Source: Bombus terrestris
Taxonomy: Eukaryota; Arthropoda; Insecta; Hymenoptera; Apidae
Direction: 5' to 3'
NCBI RefSeq assembly: GCF_910591885.1
Contig: NC_063277.1
Span: 992,001-1,056,000, forward strand
Length of the DNA stretch: 64,000 bases
Position numbers and translations under genes: made by a program. The notes under the pieces were generated by a model. It did no database searches. It was not told the origin of the DNA and worked only from the letters and a program-made list of their open reading frames with translations. Each line of letters starts with the position of its first letter. Position 1 is the first letter of the stretch. This document shows positions 25,101 through 39,800 of this stretch, piece by piece.

Positions 25101-27047
25101 AACTTGTTCACTGTGAGAATAGAATTTATAGGATTAAGTAAGACCGAAACTTGAATCGGAGTTGGCCCGATGAAACGTTCGAACTCGTCGGAACTTGTTA
25201 ACTCCAGAACTCACTTGTTTTCTTTTTCTACAAAAATTTTTCATAAATTAACAAACTAAGAACTAATCGAATTCATCGAGCGTGGCACACAGCTAAGAAG
25301 CCTATAAAACGAAGCGGGAGGTTTGCATAAATTACAAGAAACGTAGGCTTGACTCGATCGATAGACTCGTCGTAATCCAGTAGAGACAACTCAAGTAATA
25401 TTGTACATTTAGACTTCTAAATCTATAACATTTTAATTCATAAAAAAATCGTGTAGTTAAGAATCGCACAATTTTTTAAAAACCACGGCTCATCCCAGTT
25501 ATCTGATCCAAATCTCCTGGAAACTATTCAATCTACTATGCATTATACATAAAGTCAAAAGAGCACGAGAAGTTCGATATCGTATGTATTACAGGCAGCT
25601 TCGCGATAATTTTCTATCCAATGCAGCAGCGAACCGGGGGAAACTCGAAAATTCAATTTCAGTAATTATCGTAAGTGGATCGGAGGTAATACACGGTTTC
25701 CAGGATGGACTCCAATCGAACTTCGCCGATCGAAACTCCAGCCTCGTACGTAACATAGAATTTGTTCGGTGTTTCTTCTCGAAGAGATTGCTCCCATCGT
25801 CCGCGATGTTGAACGAACAGGAAGAAAGAAACGACCCGGTGTATTCATTATATCGAACGTCCCCCATCTTTTAATTCCGTCGAAACCTTCGACCTTTTGG
25901 CGAATCGCATGCCACTTTCCTTTGTTTTCCTCGAAAACCGTAACGATGGAAGGCTTTCTCTGATTCCAGCAATCAACCGGTTGCCAGAATTGGTCACGCT
26001 AATGTACACGTTGCTTGGTAAACTTTTAGGAGGGTCAAGAACGAAAACGAGCCACAAACACGCGCGACTCCTTCACCACCGTTACCACTCCGTTGAAAAT
26101 CACGACGTTTAGAGAACGTATGTGGACAATGTGGCAAATGTAGACATTTGCGAAAAACTCGTCCCTCCCTAACCTCTGGATTTTTATCCCTTTGATGCCA
26201 GTGAGACTTTAAAAAAATATAGAAGAGAAATTTGAGCATCGACAAAGTAACCATCGCTAACAACACGTAAGCGTTTATAAAATCACGTTTGCTACGCGTA
26301 TCGATCGTAATGGCTGGCTGACAGGTTTCTTTGTCCGTGAATGAACATAAGAATAACGCGTGAATATTGCAGGTAGTTAATTGAAATAGGAAATAAATAC
26401 ATATATATATATATATACTTTTATTTTTTTTAATTCCAAGGTATAATTCAGAAAGTCTGGTTTCATGAAAATCGGCATGTTGACTCAGTCGATGTTTCTT
26501 GTACGAGCGATTCGAACCGATTGCTGCGATACCTTCAACCTCGCCGTATCGTAGATACATTCGAACGTCAGGTAGACGAAGGACTGGATGCAATTAACCA
26601 TCGCGACGGTGCCAGCTCGTAAAGCGTTCGTCGGTGCGTGTACACGGTCGATAGGGCGACAGACGACCGAGAGACAGAGTTCGTTTTGCGAAACTGTCGA
26701 TAATAATTAACGTCCGTACGAAGGCTCGTCTCTCCTAGCTGCGGCGTCGTATGTTTGCGTGCATGGGAAGTGCCTACGGGGAGGACATGCCTGTCGTATA
26801 ACGAACTTTCCGCGGACGGACTTCAGCTTCGCTGACCTGCCAATAATTATAGACTATGCCATGGGCGCCAAAGGTGTGCGCGATGCTGCAAGAATCCGCT
26901 CGATGCAAGCACACACTGACAGATCACCTACCATCTGCCAACAACCCTGATACATTCGAAATTAAAGATTGCTTTACATTATTCGCTAGGACATGCAGTG
27001 ACAAATGAACGGTGGTGCTTGAATAAAGACGCGTAGCGTTTATATTA
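22198..27047. other. Unassigned non-coding stretch
   Basis: No gene is recognised. The stretch alternates AT-rich DNA with GC-richer patches (22400-22900, 23280-23660, 25580-26140, 26480-26950). The 199-codon minus frame at 25994-26593 runs through a TA microsatellite and has no domain, so I do not call it. Confidence 0.5.
26401..26417. repeat. (AT)8 microsatellite
   Basis: This is a perfect AT dinucleotide tract. It falls inside a long minus-strand open frame, where it would encode alternating Tyr and Ile, which argues that the frame is not a gene. Confidence 0.9.
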
Positions 27048-28370
27048 TTAACACTTTGACTGCCACGTTGCTCATACATAACCGGGGCGTAACGTTCTTC
27101 TGTGACGTCACGGTGGTCATTAGTGACCGGAGCGCTTGAACTTCTTACAATTGTAAAAATTGAATGAAAATTGGCAGTTAGGGCATTTTGAATATAACCA
27201 ATAAATAGAAGCTACTTTGAAATAAAAAGTGCCCCATTGAGCAATTAAATATTTTTATTAGAACATCAATAAAAACAAAATGAAAACAAATCTTGTATCT
27301 AACGGTGCACTGTGTTTGCATCCATATCTTTGACGGGTAATCTACGAATATTATTATAAACACATCTTAGAAAATAATCGTAAATGCTGCTTTATAATCA
27401 TATAATTGAAGTCAGAAGTGTGAACATACCTTAATATTATATATATAGAATGAGCACATGCTATTTACTAATATCTTCTACACGTTTCAACAATATATTC
27501 TGGGCGTTTTGCTTACGACGAAATAACGAATGCGAATGGTTTGTTGAAATAAACGAAGCCTTGTTATAATATGTCCTTATCAACTATTGGCGCCACGGTG
27601 GTCACCCGTGACCACCAATAAGATAAACGGTCCATTAGGGAAGAATGTTGTCTTACATCATCAATTTATTATTATTTTGCCATTATGTGTTACGCCCCGA
27701 GGTTTACTATAGGCCGTGTTCCTAACCGTCTCGCTTGGTACTACAGTGTCGCAGACAGATCGTCTTACATGTCCGGTGAGATATACACAATGTAGCGATA
27801 AGCGCATAGCTGTCGTCAAGCAACGAGTTCTAAAAAACATCGATTCGCCTTCGGTCCGTTATTTTACCTACACAAAAAAGATGACATACGTGATCATAGG
27901 CGCGAACGGTTGCGAGAGCCGAGCGTGGTGGGGGTAGTCCCCAAGAGAAGACAAAGAAAAAAATCGAAGGGCAGTCAGTATTATGCGAGGATTCAAACCG
28001 AATGCATCGAGAGGTTCAGAGAAATAAAATCAAGGTCGCTCTATCAAACGAATACGTCGAGAAATATTATAAAATCGAGTTGAAGTATAATAATAATCTA
28101 ATTGTATCATCGTTAAATCTTTTATAACGTGTTAATTATAATTTTAAATATTGTTAAAAATAGAAGCTTATCCTAATCGAAACAGGGGAACGACTGGTTC
28201 GCGGCGTCGACTATCAAAATCGTAGCGAGAATTTACGTCTCTCGCTGACGCGTTTCCTCGCGATCGCGTCTCTCCGTGAACGGTAGCAACAATATGATTT
28301 GAATAATAAAAATACTTTCGTGGCGTCCTGAGCGAAACATGTGATTTCGGCGTGGCAGTCAAAGTGTTAA
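27048..28370. mobile_element. piggyBac-like non-autonomous element
   Basis: The termini are a perfect 20 bp inverted repeat: TTAACACTTTGACTGCCACG at 27048-27067 and its exact complement at 28351-28370. They include the TTAA tetranucleotide that piggyBac elements duplicate on insertion. The interior is about 1.3 kb, against roughly 2-2.5 kb for a full element, and has no transposase frame (no recognisable DDD domain or cysteine-rich tail). Subterminal inverted motifs are present: CGGGGCGTAAC at 27083-27093 facing its complement at 27689-27699, and GGTGGTCAC palindromes near 27111 and 27597. It is best read as a deletion derivative or MITE. A known bee piggyBac family could confirm the name. 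Confidence 0.85.
27597..27616. repeat. Subterminal palindrome in the piggyBac-like element
   Basis: GGTGGTCAC and GTGACCACC flank a CC centre, giving a perfect 9 bp dyad. A related, less perfect copy (GGTGGTCATTAGTGACC) lies at 27112-27128 near the left end. Paired subterminal motifs of this kind are plausible transposase binding sites; that role is inferred. Confidence 0.7.
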
Positions 28371-31300
28371 AATTCACGTTTGATGGAGAGAGTGTCGAAT
28401 GTACGGATCATTTCATATCAAATCAATCATATTTTCTTATCGACATCTTTTTCGAAATAGAATATAATTTAATGCTTGTGAAATTAGGGGAGAAGGATTT
28501 GGTCATTTGCTTTCGTAAAGAAAGAAGAAAAGTTAGGTATATTTATAACTGATAACGAAGGGAGTGAAATAGATTTGAATATTGTTCCAAAATGAGAATT
28601 TTACCACAGGTTGCGTTTGTTAGGAAGATTTGACGACTATGAGCGTGACTGTGTGTGCGAAAGTGAATTTTCTGAAGGGTGAACAGCGCGTGATCAGAAT
28701 TTAAAAAGACATAAGAGAGCACAGGTTGGTTGAGGATACAAGTTTTATTAGAGGCAAACGGAGTTACCTTTGTTTACCTGTTTTATTATTTAGGTATATG
28801 CTCGATATATACCATATACTAAAATGTGAAAGTTTTATTCCGATAATTCTGATTCAAAATCACACGAAGGCAATTTACAAATTTAATTTGCATCATTATG
28901 CAGATAAAAGAAATAAAATTTTTCAAAATTTTTGTCGCATTATTTTATACTAACGAAGACTGCTAATGTATTGTACTCGTAATCAATTTAATCAATTGCA
29001 ATTGTAATCATTATACTGGTAAATAATTTTCATCCGTTGATCAACCTTTATTCTTGTAACTTCAATTTTCACAAATTTTCAACACCTGTATACATATTTA
29101 CGAACCGGTTCATTCGACTAGAAGTATTTCTGTTGCAATCAGCCTGATTAGAAATAGATGCAGGATTAGGTTCTTACTGTAAAGCAGAGCACGACCTTCA
29201 ACACACAAACAGTCGTAAAATTCAAATTTAAACTGCGTACGACAGTCATAGGAAAACCTCTATCCGTGAAACCGAAGTACGTTTGAACGTTGAATGTAAT
29301 TTCAATGGATCCACCATCTATCGCACCGGAAGCACCAGCCGTTTGAAAACGATGCAGAATAACACGCGGGAAAAAAGAAAACAAAATACAAGTTCCACGG
29401 AAATCCAACGTATTGAGGGAAACAAAGCGAGAAAAAAGAAGGAACAAAGAGAGAGTTAGGATGGAAAGAGGTAGAAGAATACGACGAAGACTCGCGACGC
29501 ACGGTTGCATACGTGTTTACGTCAAACATATCCAAGGTAGGTTACACGGTCCACATAAAGGGTTGGTTCGCGGGATTATACGATCGTGTCCCTACACGGG
29601 TATACGTAAGTACGTAACATCAGCACGGGTTCCCACAGAAATGGGTGAAAGGTATTTTGTTACCAGCAACCAGATAATGCTGAATGTGCTGCACTCGCTG
29701 GCACGCGTTATTATGCGACTGCCTGTTGGATGACCACTCTGTGTCACTGATTTCTGCATCGCTCGATACGCTGTTACGTATCGCACGACCAAAACAATGT
29801 TTCTTTCAGATGAAATATTCTCGAGAGAGTTTAGGAAACGATGGTAACTGCTTTTTATGCGAAAATTGAATTTAAAACTCGCGTGACTCGAAAAAATAAT
29901 TTTTTTAACGAGACAACGTGTGGTTTCGCCCTGTAAAGAAAGTAAATTAAATATAAGTTAGAAATAAAACACGGAATTAGTTTGTTTGATGATATAGTTG
30001 AATCGAGAACACGGCATTCGATATTAGCGCGAACGCTAGTGTAACAGAATATAAGTTTATCCAATGCACGAGGCACCATTTGTACGCGTAAACAATATGG
30101 TTGTGTAAAAATAAAAGTACATATATCGATACAAAACGTGACCAATAAACAATAGCGTATATTTGAAAAACTGTCGGTTAGTCTTTTAGTTCCAGATTTC
30201 ATTTGTCTTGTTTGCGTATCTTCCGTAAACGAATAACTAGAGAAAAATATGCTATGTATTTCTAGAGATATGAATACATATGAACTGGTTGCTTTTAAAA
30301 TACTTAAAATACTCTATGAATTATTCGATAGAAATACTGTAATATTATATATAGTTTTATAATATTTGCGCGAACAAAAATTCACGAGGCTTAAAAAAAC
30401 ATATAGTCATACTTTTCTTTGAAGTCAGTTTATAATTAAAACGACTTATATTTTTAAAAACTAGGAAATATTTTCGATTAATATTTGCGAATCTTTCTGT
30501 ACGTTTGAAGGATATTCGCGAAAAAAATTTGATTTCATATGTTATTCTTTTTTTCGTGAAATTGATCTCCCTTTTCGCTAATATCGCAAAGTCCATCCTA
30601 TTTAATCGAAACGAGTACGTCGATATTTATTTTGAGACGGGAGTACGATCCAAGGGGAAAGATTTTTCATATATCAAACACTATGGTGTACACAGAGTGC
30701 CTACCATCGAAATGAATGGTCTAACAAAGAAAAAAAAAAAGATAAAACGAAAAATCAAATATCATTGTTCTAAAACTTCATACAGGGTATATGTCGCGCA
30801 CAGGTTACATTTTATACATTTCTCTCATTAAAAATGTGTCACCACGCGTATGAAACGGAATGTTCAATTCGAAGCTCGCGTAAAATACGGATTTTAAAAA
30901 TTCATTCGCTCTTTTCCATTTTCCCCCCTTTTTTGTCATTCATAGCGTCACGCTTTTCACTATTCGTAGCAAGCTGTAAAAAGAGCTGTCTTTTTAATAT
31001 GCGTTGAGTGACAAGCATGAAAGACCTACGAAATGTCCTAGAATTAAACGATCAAACTGTGCCACTGACTACTATGAAATGAAATAAGGAAAGAAAGTCA
31101 TGCGTAAATACCGTTTCAAAAATTCACTCGTTAAAACGATTACGATTAGGTGACGTAAATTATAGTTCTCCTCGAATTTATATTCGGTGTATTCATTTTG
31201 TTCTCGTGTTTGAATGTAAGTTCGTTGTTTATTTTTGACACGTAAAACTTTCAATACAAAATACATATATGCATTTTTACAACAAAGAGTCTTTAAAAGA

Positions 31301-34300
31301 ATGAATTCAAATTATTCGTGCGAGACATATTTTCAAAAAATTAAAAAAAGATAAAATGGAAATACTTGCAACCTATTCTCAATATGCTTACCTACAACTT
31401 AATATTTCTTTTAGAATTGATTTTCATAATGTGTACTATATACAGCGTTCAAACTACCTTACCTAATCTGCACTTATAATTAATATCAATTAATTATCAC
31501 TAAAATTGCACGGTAGAGTTAAAGTTACATGATATAAAAATCTCGGAATTTACATAGATGGGATCGTAAGTGCCGCAGTAAACAAGAGAAAATGTAAAAT
31601 GATGAACGTATATCAATTAAAATTTATATATATACATGTAAAAGTTTCCATTTTTAATATCATTGAAAAGTAAATTTTCATATAGAGCAACTCTAGTGTA
31701 ACACTTACATCTTGCTTATGTTGTTATTATTTACACATACGTTATATTTTTATAAGCATAAGTAAATAATCAAGATTCGAGTACAAGCAAACTTTAGCTT
31801 CTAAATATAAATATCTTATAAGATCTAGAAATAAACTATTGACATCCGATATAAGCAAAAAACGGTAATACTGGATGACAGAGGTGCATGAATCCATTTC
31901 ACTTTTCCACGTTCACAGTTGTAATAGTATATGTGCGAGCGTTTACCCCTGAAAAAGCACTGCTCGGAACGAAATGTGACCTGGTGTCGTTATCCCTTGT
32001 TAGTTATAACGAGTCGGGTTGACGTATGTTCGTTACACGCTTACAAATTAGCTGCGTTGGAGGAGAAAACGGCCAATTCGCGTACGTGCGCGTACTTGCA
32101 TCTGTGTACATGTAGTACCTGAATATTTTTGTCTAGAGAGAAGTTTCAAGTCAGTGTAAGCGTAAATCAATTATCCAAAAAACTGACGAATATACAGAAA
32201 TAATTTTAGGTTATTTAAACATCGACGAAACTCTTTATTTCTTAATTAATCCAATAAAACATTTTTTCGAAGTTAAAAAATATTTTTTCTATATTTTACA
32301 AAAAGAAACAATTAATTCCTTCCACTCGTACCTAAGATATAGTACACAAAAGGGACAGTATTTTTAACAAATTAAGGTTAAGAAGTTTCCTCTTAAAAAG
32401 ATATCAACAGGTATGAGAGAACGTTTCGGGCAGCTATAATTCAAGAAGAACATAAATGGCCTAGTTTTTTCACAAGCACGGAGAACTTTTGAATAAAGCG
32501 AGAATTTCATATTCGGAATATCGAACGTAAAACCAGCACCGTTCGTAATCTAAATATGTAGTCTGGACTATTTGGCATATTCTTTTATGTGCAGTCAGGA
32601 GTTATGATTAAGATACAAGCAACAGAGACAAGCATCCTGGAAGGGATTACACGAGAACATGTAAAACAGAACACTCTATATTTTGCGTTTATTCGTCTGT
32701 AATTTCGTTTATTCGTGAACAGTGCTCACATTACCATTATCAGGTGCTTTCTTTCTAAACGGCAAACATACAAAGAAAATAAATCAGTAAAATATATTTT
32801 ATGACAAATTGCACGGTATTTCACGATATAGAGAATGTCTAAAAGTTTAAAACTATAATAAAATAGTAGATTTAAAAAAATTTTAATTCATATATAATAC
32901 ATATGCATATGATTGTAACTTGAAAATCATAGTTAGTTTTAATCTCAGCTATCAACCTAACAACCTGCCAACCTATTACCGTGCTGAACGCTATTAAGGT
33001 CTCAAAGTTATTCAGCTCGTATATCTAATCAGATTTACATACTTAAATTTTGTACTTTATTTCTGTAGCATATAAGCTGTGTGTCTGTAGATACTTATTA
33101 CATCAAACAAAATGGTTGACCCAAAATGGTTAAACCTTTTCCCACAATTTGACGAAGGCTAAAAGACTGCGCGTTCTTCAATCAGCTTTTTTCTGACGCC
33201 CTGTGCAGAGAAACAAGAACCAACGTGAGATATAGATATTACGATCAAAGAGGCAATTAAAATTACATTATCAACTCCAGCTATACAATCAAGTTAATAG
33301 AAATGAAATTGACTTGTTATAATTGTAAACTAAATAGAACGCAAACGTATCTACGTATATGCAACTTATTTTCCACTGAAATCGCGACAGAAATACCATG
33401 CAAAAAGAGGATTGATCGCGAGCGAAAGGGCACGCAGATACATACGACCAGCAATACGAGAATCTAGATAGGTTTACACAGGTCTCTCACTTCAAATATT
33501 TCCGTCGAAGCAAAAGAGCGCTCGAAACCGAACCTTTCAGCCCCATCGTCTGTTTTGCTCACTTTCGTTTTACGTCTTTCCTCTTCTTCGCGATCACTTC
33601 GCTTGATATTTATCTTATTCCCCTTGTTACAGGCGAATTTTCGTTCGCCTGACGTTGCAAAACCTTTGGATTTCTAGGCAAAGCGATGCTTTTTCTATTT
33701 GCATGCTCGACTGCGGGATCAAACTGCGAGCAAGTTTCTGATGGAGTTTGTAACGGACGCGGAAAAGAACGACCTGTTTGTTATATAGCTCCGTCTACGT
33801 ATTGCTTCAGAGACTTATAAACGAATAGAGTGAGAGTAAAGGCCTGTGTACAAGCAGGTTTTGAACTTACAATATCGCAATACATTGAAATGCATCCAAA
33901 TACGATAGATGGGCTAAATTGCATCAGAATAACACCATAAAACATAATATATAAAAAGGTATGAAAGACAGAAAATAAATAACATTAAGTAGGTGTACGT
34001 ACAAAATTGACATAACGTGACGCCTCTACTTAATTTCAAATTAATCTAACGTTTATCTTATGCACGTGATAATTAGATGTTTTTAATTATTATCATTTCA
34101 GTTTCATTTCTCTTTGCGACTGCTTTAAGTATGGTATTAAAATAATGTACGATTTTAATCTATCAATTTGTAAGTAAATTTCAATATAATGCAGTATTTT
34201 ATTTTACATTAAGCTACGAATGAAATGTAAAGAGATTTTTCTTTATCAAACGTTTCACAAAACAGATACATATTTTTATTTCTATCCTATTACAAGATCT

Positions 34301-34670
34301 ATTGCAAAAGAAGCCAGATCAATTCATCGAAATCAACATCGTCTAGGGTTTTGTGGTTGTTCCTTTTAACAGAAAAAGCTATTCTAACTCGATAACTATT
34401 CGCTAAAAAATATAAAATACCCCTTGAACTTTATCAAAGTTAACTTAAAGATAAAAAAGAGAATAAAACAAGGGAGGAACAACCAAACGGAAACGTTATT
34501 ACGATCGCCAGCGACTTCGAACGTTTTCTGTGGCCAGCATGCAATCAGAACGAAGCCAATGGTCCGTGGAAAATGCAACGCTGCACGAACAAGCCAGTTG
34601 CACGAGTCCTGGTGATTAGGTTAACGCGAGCACAACTTTCTTTCTTTGCGACTCGGCCTCGTTTCTTTTT

Positions 34671-34701
34671 CTTCTTCTTCTTCTTCTTCTTCTTCTTCTT
34701 C
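34671..34701 (+). repeat. (CTT)n microsatellite
   Basis: About ten perfect CTT units form a pyrimidine-only strand capable of triplex structure. The tract lies just after a TTTC-rich run. Confidence 0.9.
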
Positions 34702-36719
34702 GTGTCGTTTTACCACCCCTTCTCCAAAGGCAATGAAACTACTTAACTCAAGCTTCTATGATCTGCGAATCTTATTAATGTTTAGTTAATCGATAGAGAT
34801 TTACGATCAGATAAGCGAGTAGTTTAGAACAATTTTAGAAAAGTGATTTAGTGGTAGTACAATTTCGATGATCTTGACCGACCAAATGCTTCGATTTCTA
34901 ACAGAATTTGCAGGCAACGCGCGAAATTCGAGAAGAATCGAACAACATGACTCGAGGAAAAAATGGACAGAATCGCTATCGATATTGTACTGTGCGAAAA
35001 GGGGAAGAAAAACAGTAACGTAACGGTATTCGAGCGAGGCAGCAAAATAATTAGAGAGAATCGTTCAATAGACGCGACGTCTCATTAGTACGAGTGCCGA
35101 TAAAAAAAACAGGCCGACCCTTGCTTACTGAAACGAGAGAAACAGAAAGAAATAAAGGACCAATTACAACATTGAACCGACTCTGGAATCAGTAAAATCA
35201 ATCAGAAAAAATCGTTCTAAGCAATATACGTAAACACGAAGTTATACGAACAGTCGTATCTGCTTTAATCGCGCATGTACATTAATATCCATTTAATCTC
35301 CTCGGTACGAACGTGAGCAACCACCAAATACATTCTCACGACTGACCGAACGGTTAACATCGACAATCGCTATTGAAGTTAGGCAAGTTGCTGGAGGTGG
35401 ACACTCGAATTTTCTGACTTGACATTTTCTCGAGGTGGAGAGGAAGGAATGAGTAATTGCTAAATGCATGCTTTGAAGAACGAGAAGTTCTAACCCCTAC
35501 GTACTGATTAGCAAGAAGCCGTGAGATAATCGCGCGCGACGTTCGAGTGTTTGAGTAACGGTTCGTAGGTAAGAAAATAATAAAGCGCATGAGCTTGAGG
35601 AAACGAAAAAAAGGTAAGTTAATTCCAAAAAAACTCCGCGTCTTTGGGTTTTCCTTGGTTATAAACAGTCATTGATTATTTAAACTATTTCTAAAGAGTC
35701 GATGGCTTCGTAATCGTACCGTTGCGCTGAAACAATAATTAAAATAAAACATTCGTAATACAATATGAAAATCTTATTCGAAGGAATCAGTAATTTTTGC
35801 GAGCACATAACCTCGCGATTTCAACAATAAATTCATATATACATTTTGTAGACGCAAATTTATGAAAACTTTCTCGCATTTGCGATGCATAAAATTTATA
35901 TTCGTTAATATAGTCAACAGTTGAGAAACAGTTGAAAGTTGAAAATATCGGTGAAAAATTATTCGACACAAAATTTTTGACGAGTGATTTATTAGATATA
36001 AAATCTACTATTGTATATACGAGACAGCAATGGTCTCGCAGAACGAATTCAGACTTTCGTTCGTGTGTTCGTTTCGTGTACACTGGCAGTGCGAGCCTCT
36101 AAAAATATCATTGTTACAATATGCAGCGGATGTGGATTATAAACGAGCGTTTTACAAGAGGATAAATCGTGAAATTTTATGTTACTCGTCCGAACAGTGT
36201 CGCTAGTATCTTCGCTAAGTTGGTGCTCGACTTTAACTCGTTTCAAAATTTCATGATCGTGTATGATAGATAGTCATAATTTTCTATTAGAATAATCATA
36301 ATTATTACTACTTAATTTTATTGCTATTATTACTTCTATTCCAGCACATTTTCCACGCAAAATCAGATAAAGTATTTCTTTGAAATATCCGTCGATGTAT
36401 ACCACAAACTCATAGGTTACATAATTAATATCTAATCAACAACAAACAATTGTATCGATCTCGAACGCACTGTTACAAAGGTATTCGAGAACGAGACAGC
36501 AAGCGTTGCTTCTAGAATTTGCAAGAACGGCCGTTGTTTCGCGTGTCGCTTAGTAAGCACTTCTGCGTGAGAACCAGGCGTGCTCGCGTGTGTAATGGAA
36601 TATCATCAGTCGCGCGATACGTTTCGAAGTATCATTCAGAAATTCCTGCGATAATATTACATTTACGATCGACAACGTGACGCCACGTGCATGACAAAGA
36701 TCGAAACGAAACGATATCC

Positions 36720-36827
36720 AGAGATAAAAAGGGAGGGAAAAAAGAAAAAGAAAGAAGGAAAAAGAGAGGAATAGAGAGGAGACAAAGACAGGACTAGGCA
36801 AGTAGAGTGAGAAAGAGGGAGAGGCAG
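36720..36827 (+). repeat. Purine-rich low-complexity tract
   Basis: About 108 bases are overwhelmingly A and G on the plus strand, with GGGAGGG, AAAGAAAG and GAGAGG blocks. A second purine-rich tract lies at 37081-37225, interrupted by a (CG)6 run at 37104-37115. Open frames across these tracts encode Lys/Arg/Glu or Phe/Leu/Ser runs as a by-product. Confidence 0.7.
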
Positions 36828-39800
36828 ATACGATCCAGTTTCAATCCTTTTCTAAACGATACGAAATGAAACGAATATTCCGTACGACTTGTGCGTTCGC
36901 GATCTTGCGTCGTTGCGGCGCAGCGGGTTCGTTCATAATTACTGGCAGGCTGAAAACTGAAATCGAAAGAGGCGGAACGAAATTAGTAACAATAACGTTA
37001 GCCTGCGGCACGGAACGCTGTAACGAGCGCTTTCACATGGGGAACAAAGGAGGAACCGAGCTTCGATTTCGCTCGTTGCCGAGGGAAAGAGGGAAAATAC
37101 ATACGCGCGCGCGCGTTAAAGTCAGAAAGAGATGGAGAATCAGAAATAGAAAGAGAAAGAAGGGAAGCAGACGGTTGGGAGAGAAATCGAAAAGCAAAAA
37201 AAAAAAAGGGCCAAGCAAAAAGAATCGCGGAGAAGACTCAAAAACTCGGTGGCTGCAATCCGCAATCCCTGGCCGAACATTCTCTTCCTCCCTATCTCGC
37301 TCTTCGATTCGAGCTAACGTAAGCGCTTTCACGTGGGAAACCAAGTGGTTCGGCCGCGTTTGTAGTCAGACATCGCCAGTAGAATTTGCGCGCACACTGC
37401 TAGACCGCAAGTCACCGTTGCTTGTCGCACGCTAGCGATAGACATGCTTGCATTTTTCAGCACCTTCAGCGATTCCACCGTTCTGCTACGTTATCTATAC
37501 CGAAACCTTCCACTTTCCCCTAACGTTCGCCCTCATTTTTCTGCACGCCTTTCGCTGAATCATTTTTCCCCCCTTTTGATCATTTTCTCTCTCTGTCCCT
37601 CTGTGTCTACCTCTTTTTCAATTTTTCCTTTCCTGGTATATCGAAAAGATGCTAATGTCACGTTTCTGTAAAAAGAGCGTCTTGTTTCAGAATTCGAGGT
37701 GAAATATTTTGATTGTTCTCGCGGAAAAAATTCTTTTGTTTCGAAACGAGCACACTTTTGGGTTAAAATTTTGGAATCGCTCCTATTTTCAATCTCTATT
37801 CTGGCATTTTTGTAAGAGCGAAAAGGCAGTATTATAAAGCAGTTTCAATGCGAAGTTAAATCACGATTATTTATATTAACCCTTTCAATATCAAATTTTT
37901 GATGCATTGCATGGCGGAGGTTCAGATGCATTCTAAAATGTGGAGTTCGGTGCTATTAGCAGCGTAGAAATTGATTCCGGACACGTTCAACGAAAGATTT
38001 GTATATTATAATTTCACATCTGTAAAAAGGGATATTGCGTCGTTTGAAATTTCTATCGGCTACATCGGCGTGGTATTTTAAATTCGCAACGAACGGATTT
38101 GCAAAATACGACACGGCAAGGAAAAAGAGTCACAGGATAACGATACGCGAATAATATCAGAATTTATAATGCGACGTTTACAAAATATTTCACGAGCGCC
38201 GGCCAATTGAGTATTACACAGCACGCAAACGCGCCAATGCTGGTCTCTATTTGAATATTAAACGAAATCTTTGTTTCCGGTTTAATTAATAAATTTCAAC
38301 GTCGATTTATAATTCACAATCTGTACAGCCAAATAGAGGCATGGCTGGCCAGGGAAAATTACCGTGTTACTCGAACGTAATTCGAAGGACTGACTGCCGA
38401 TCGATAAATCGTAACGAGTATGTATGCGTGAGTTTTCAATGTATGAGAAATAATCATCTCGATGAAATATTCGATGGAAATTATCGTTGTTACACGAAGG
38501 TATTTTCTATAATTAGGATATAATATCGTTGGACGTTATAAAATCGCCGATATAAGAAACTCGTTTCTACAGTTATAAAGAGGAAGTTGTTTATTCAATT
38601 ACGTTATTACACTTAAATATCAGTTACATTGCATGCCGATTATAAAAAATCTCTCTCCATATTAACTTTCTAATTATTATTAAATAGTTTAATTACGTAT
38701 ACATATATAGATACATTACTGATGAAAGAAATATTAACACGATTGTATCTAATTACGGTTGCGTAATACTTTTCAATGATTAAACAGAAAATATCTTGTC
38801 TAATCGCAAACGTACAATTACTTTTCTATTATTATCTGTTTTCGATCTATTAAACGTACATATATAGACTTAACGTTATTCACGTTATTATAACACATTG
38901 CAATCATTTGTAAACAACGAACGCCTCATCGTACTCAAATTTTTAATTAAAGCTACACCAAAAGATTCACGGAATGTTATACGTACACTCGAACACTGAG
39001 AAAACCATAGGGACGGACGCTCGATTCATGGTTCATGATCAACGATTTTTACGCTAGATTGGTCAACTGCGTGAAAATCGAGACGCGCCGATACTTTTTC
39101 CATTAATTTATGAAAGTAGAACCGGGAAGCTGTCGAAATCATAGAAATGGAAGTAACACCGTGATTTTTATTTTGCATCGAAATGATGATTTCCCATTTC
39201 GACTAAATTGCGAGTTCTTTTATTACTTTGACCTGCAGCTACCTTAACCGACGCTATGCAGCCCTACGAAAATGACCACATTGAAATCTATGTCGCAACA
39301 CGACCGCCCATCCATCGAGCCAGGAAAACTAATTAACTAATTTTCTATGGTTTACTTCGTTCCTCCCCCGTCCTCTGTTGTTGCGTATATGTGCGTGTGT
39401 ATTGCGACCCAGTGTTCTCGCCACTTTCCACGTAGCTCTAAACAAGGTTCGAAGCAGGTTTTTGCTGGTTAACGATAACCAACGACGGCAGAAGTTTACT
39501 CTCCTCGGACCGGAACGTACCATTAAACTTTACGCCACCACGAGAGTCGTGCGCAGCTTCGACACGTTATGTTTTCAACTTAGATTTATCGACTAACCGA
39601 CGACTGTTCCAGAAATAATCGAGAAATTGTTCCTCGATTTCTTCCAAGATTGGTGTTCCGTCCAAATAGTATGCCATTTGATTAAAGACTTTTTGTTTTC
39701 CTGGAAAAATCCTCCGTTATTCTGTTAGAAGTCACGCGTGCGGGTGAATCGAACAGCGATCGAATAAGCTACTTAACACATATTTAGAGATTTAATTCAA

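Noticed and set aside
25994..26593. 199-codon minus-strand open frame
   Set aside because: It runs through an AT microsatellite (alternating Tyr/Ile), has overlapping frames on the plus strand at its right part, and shows no domain or splice context.
27980..28030. tRNA-like B box (GGTTTGAATCC on the minus strand)
   Set aside because: No matching A box, anticodon arm or acceptor stem could be drawn around it.
33460..33540. Short plus-strand peptide (VSHFKYF) resembling the end of a LINE reverse transcriptase
   Set aside because: Only seven or so residues look similar, with no catalytic motif or neighbouring reverse transcriptase sequence.
36866..37435. 189-codon plus-strand open frame
   Set aside because: The Lys/Arg-rich middle is a by-product of the purine-rich tract, and a 103-codon frame opposes it. 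No family signature is present.
37876..37925. TTAACCCTTTCAATATC as another piggyBac end
   Set aside because: TTAACCCTTT is suggestive, but no inverted partner end was found and the sequence diverges at once from the 27048 element.
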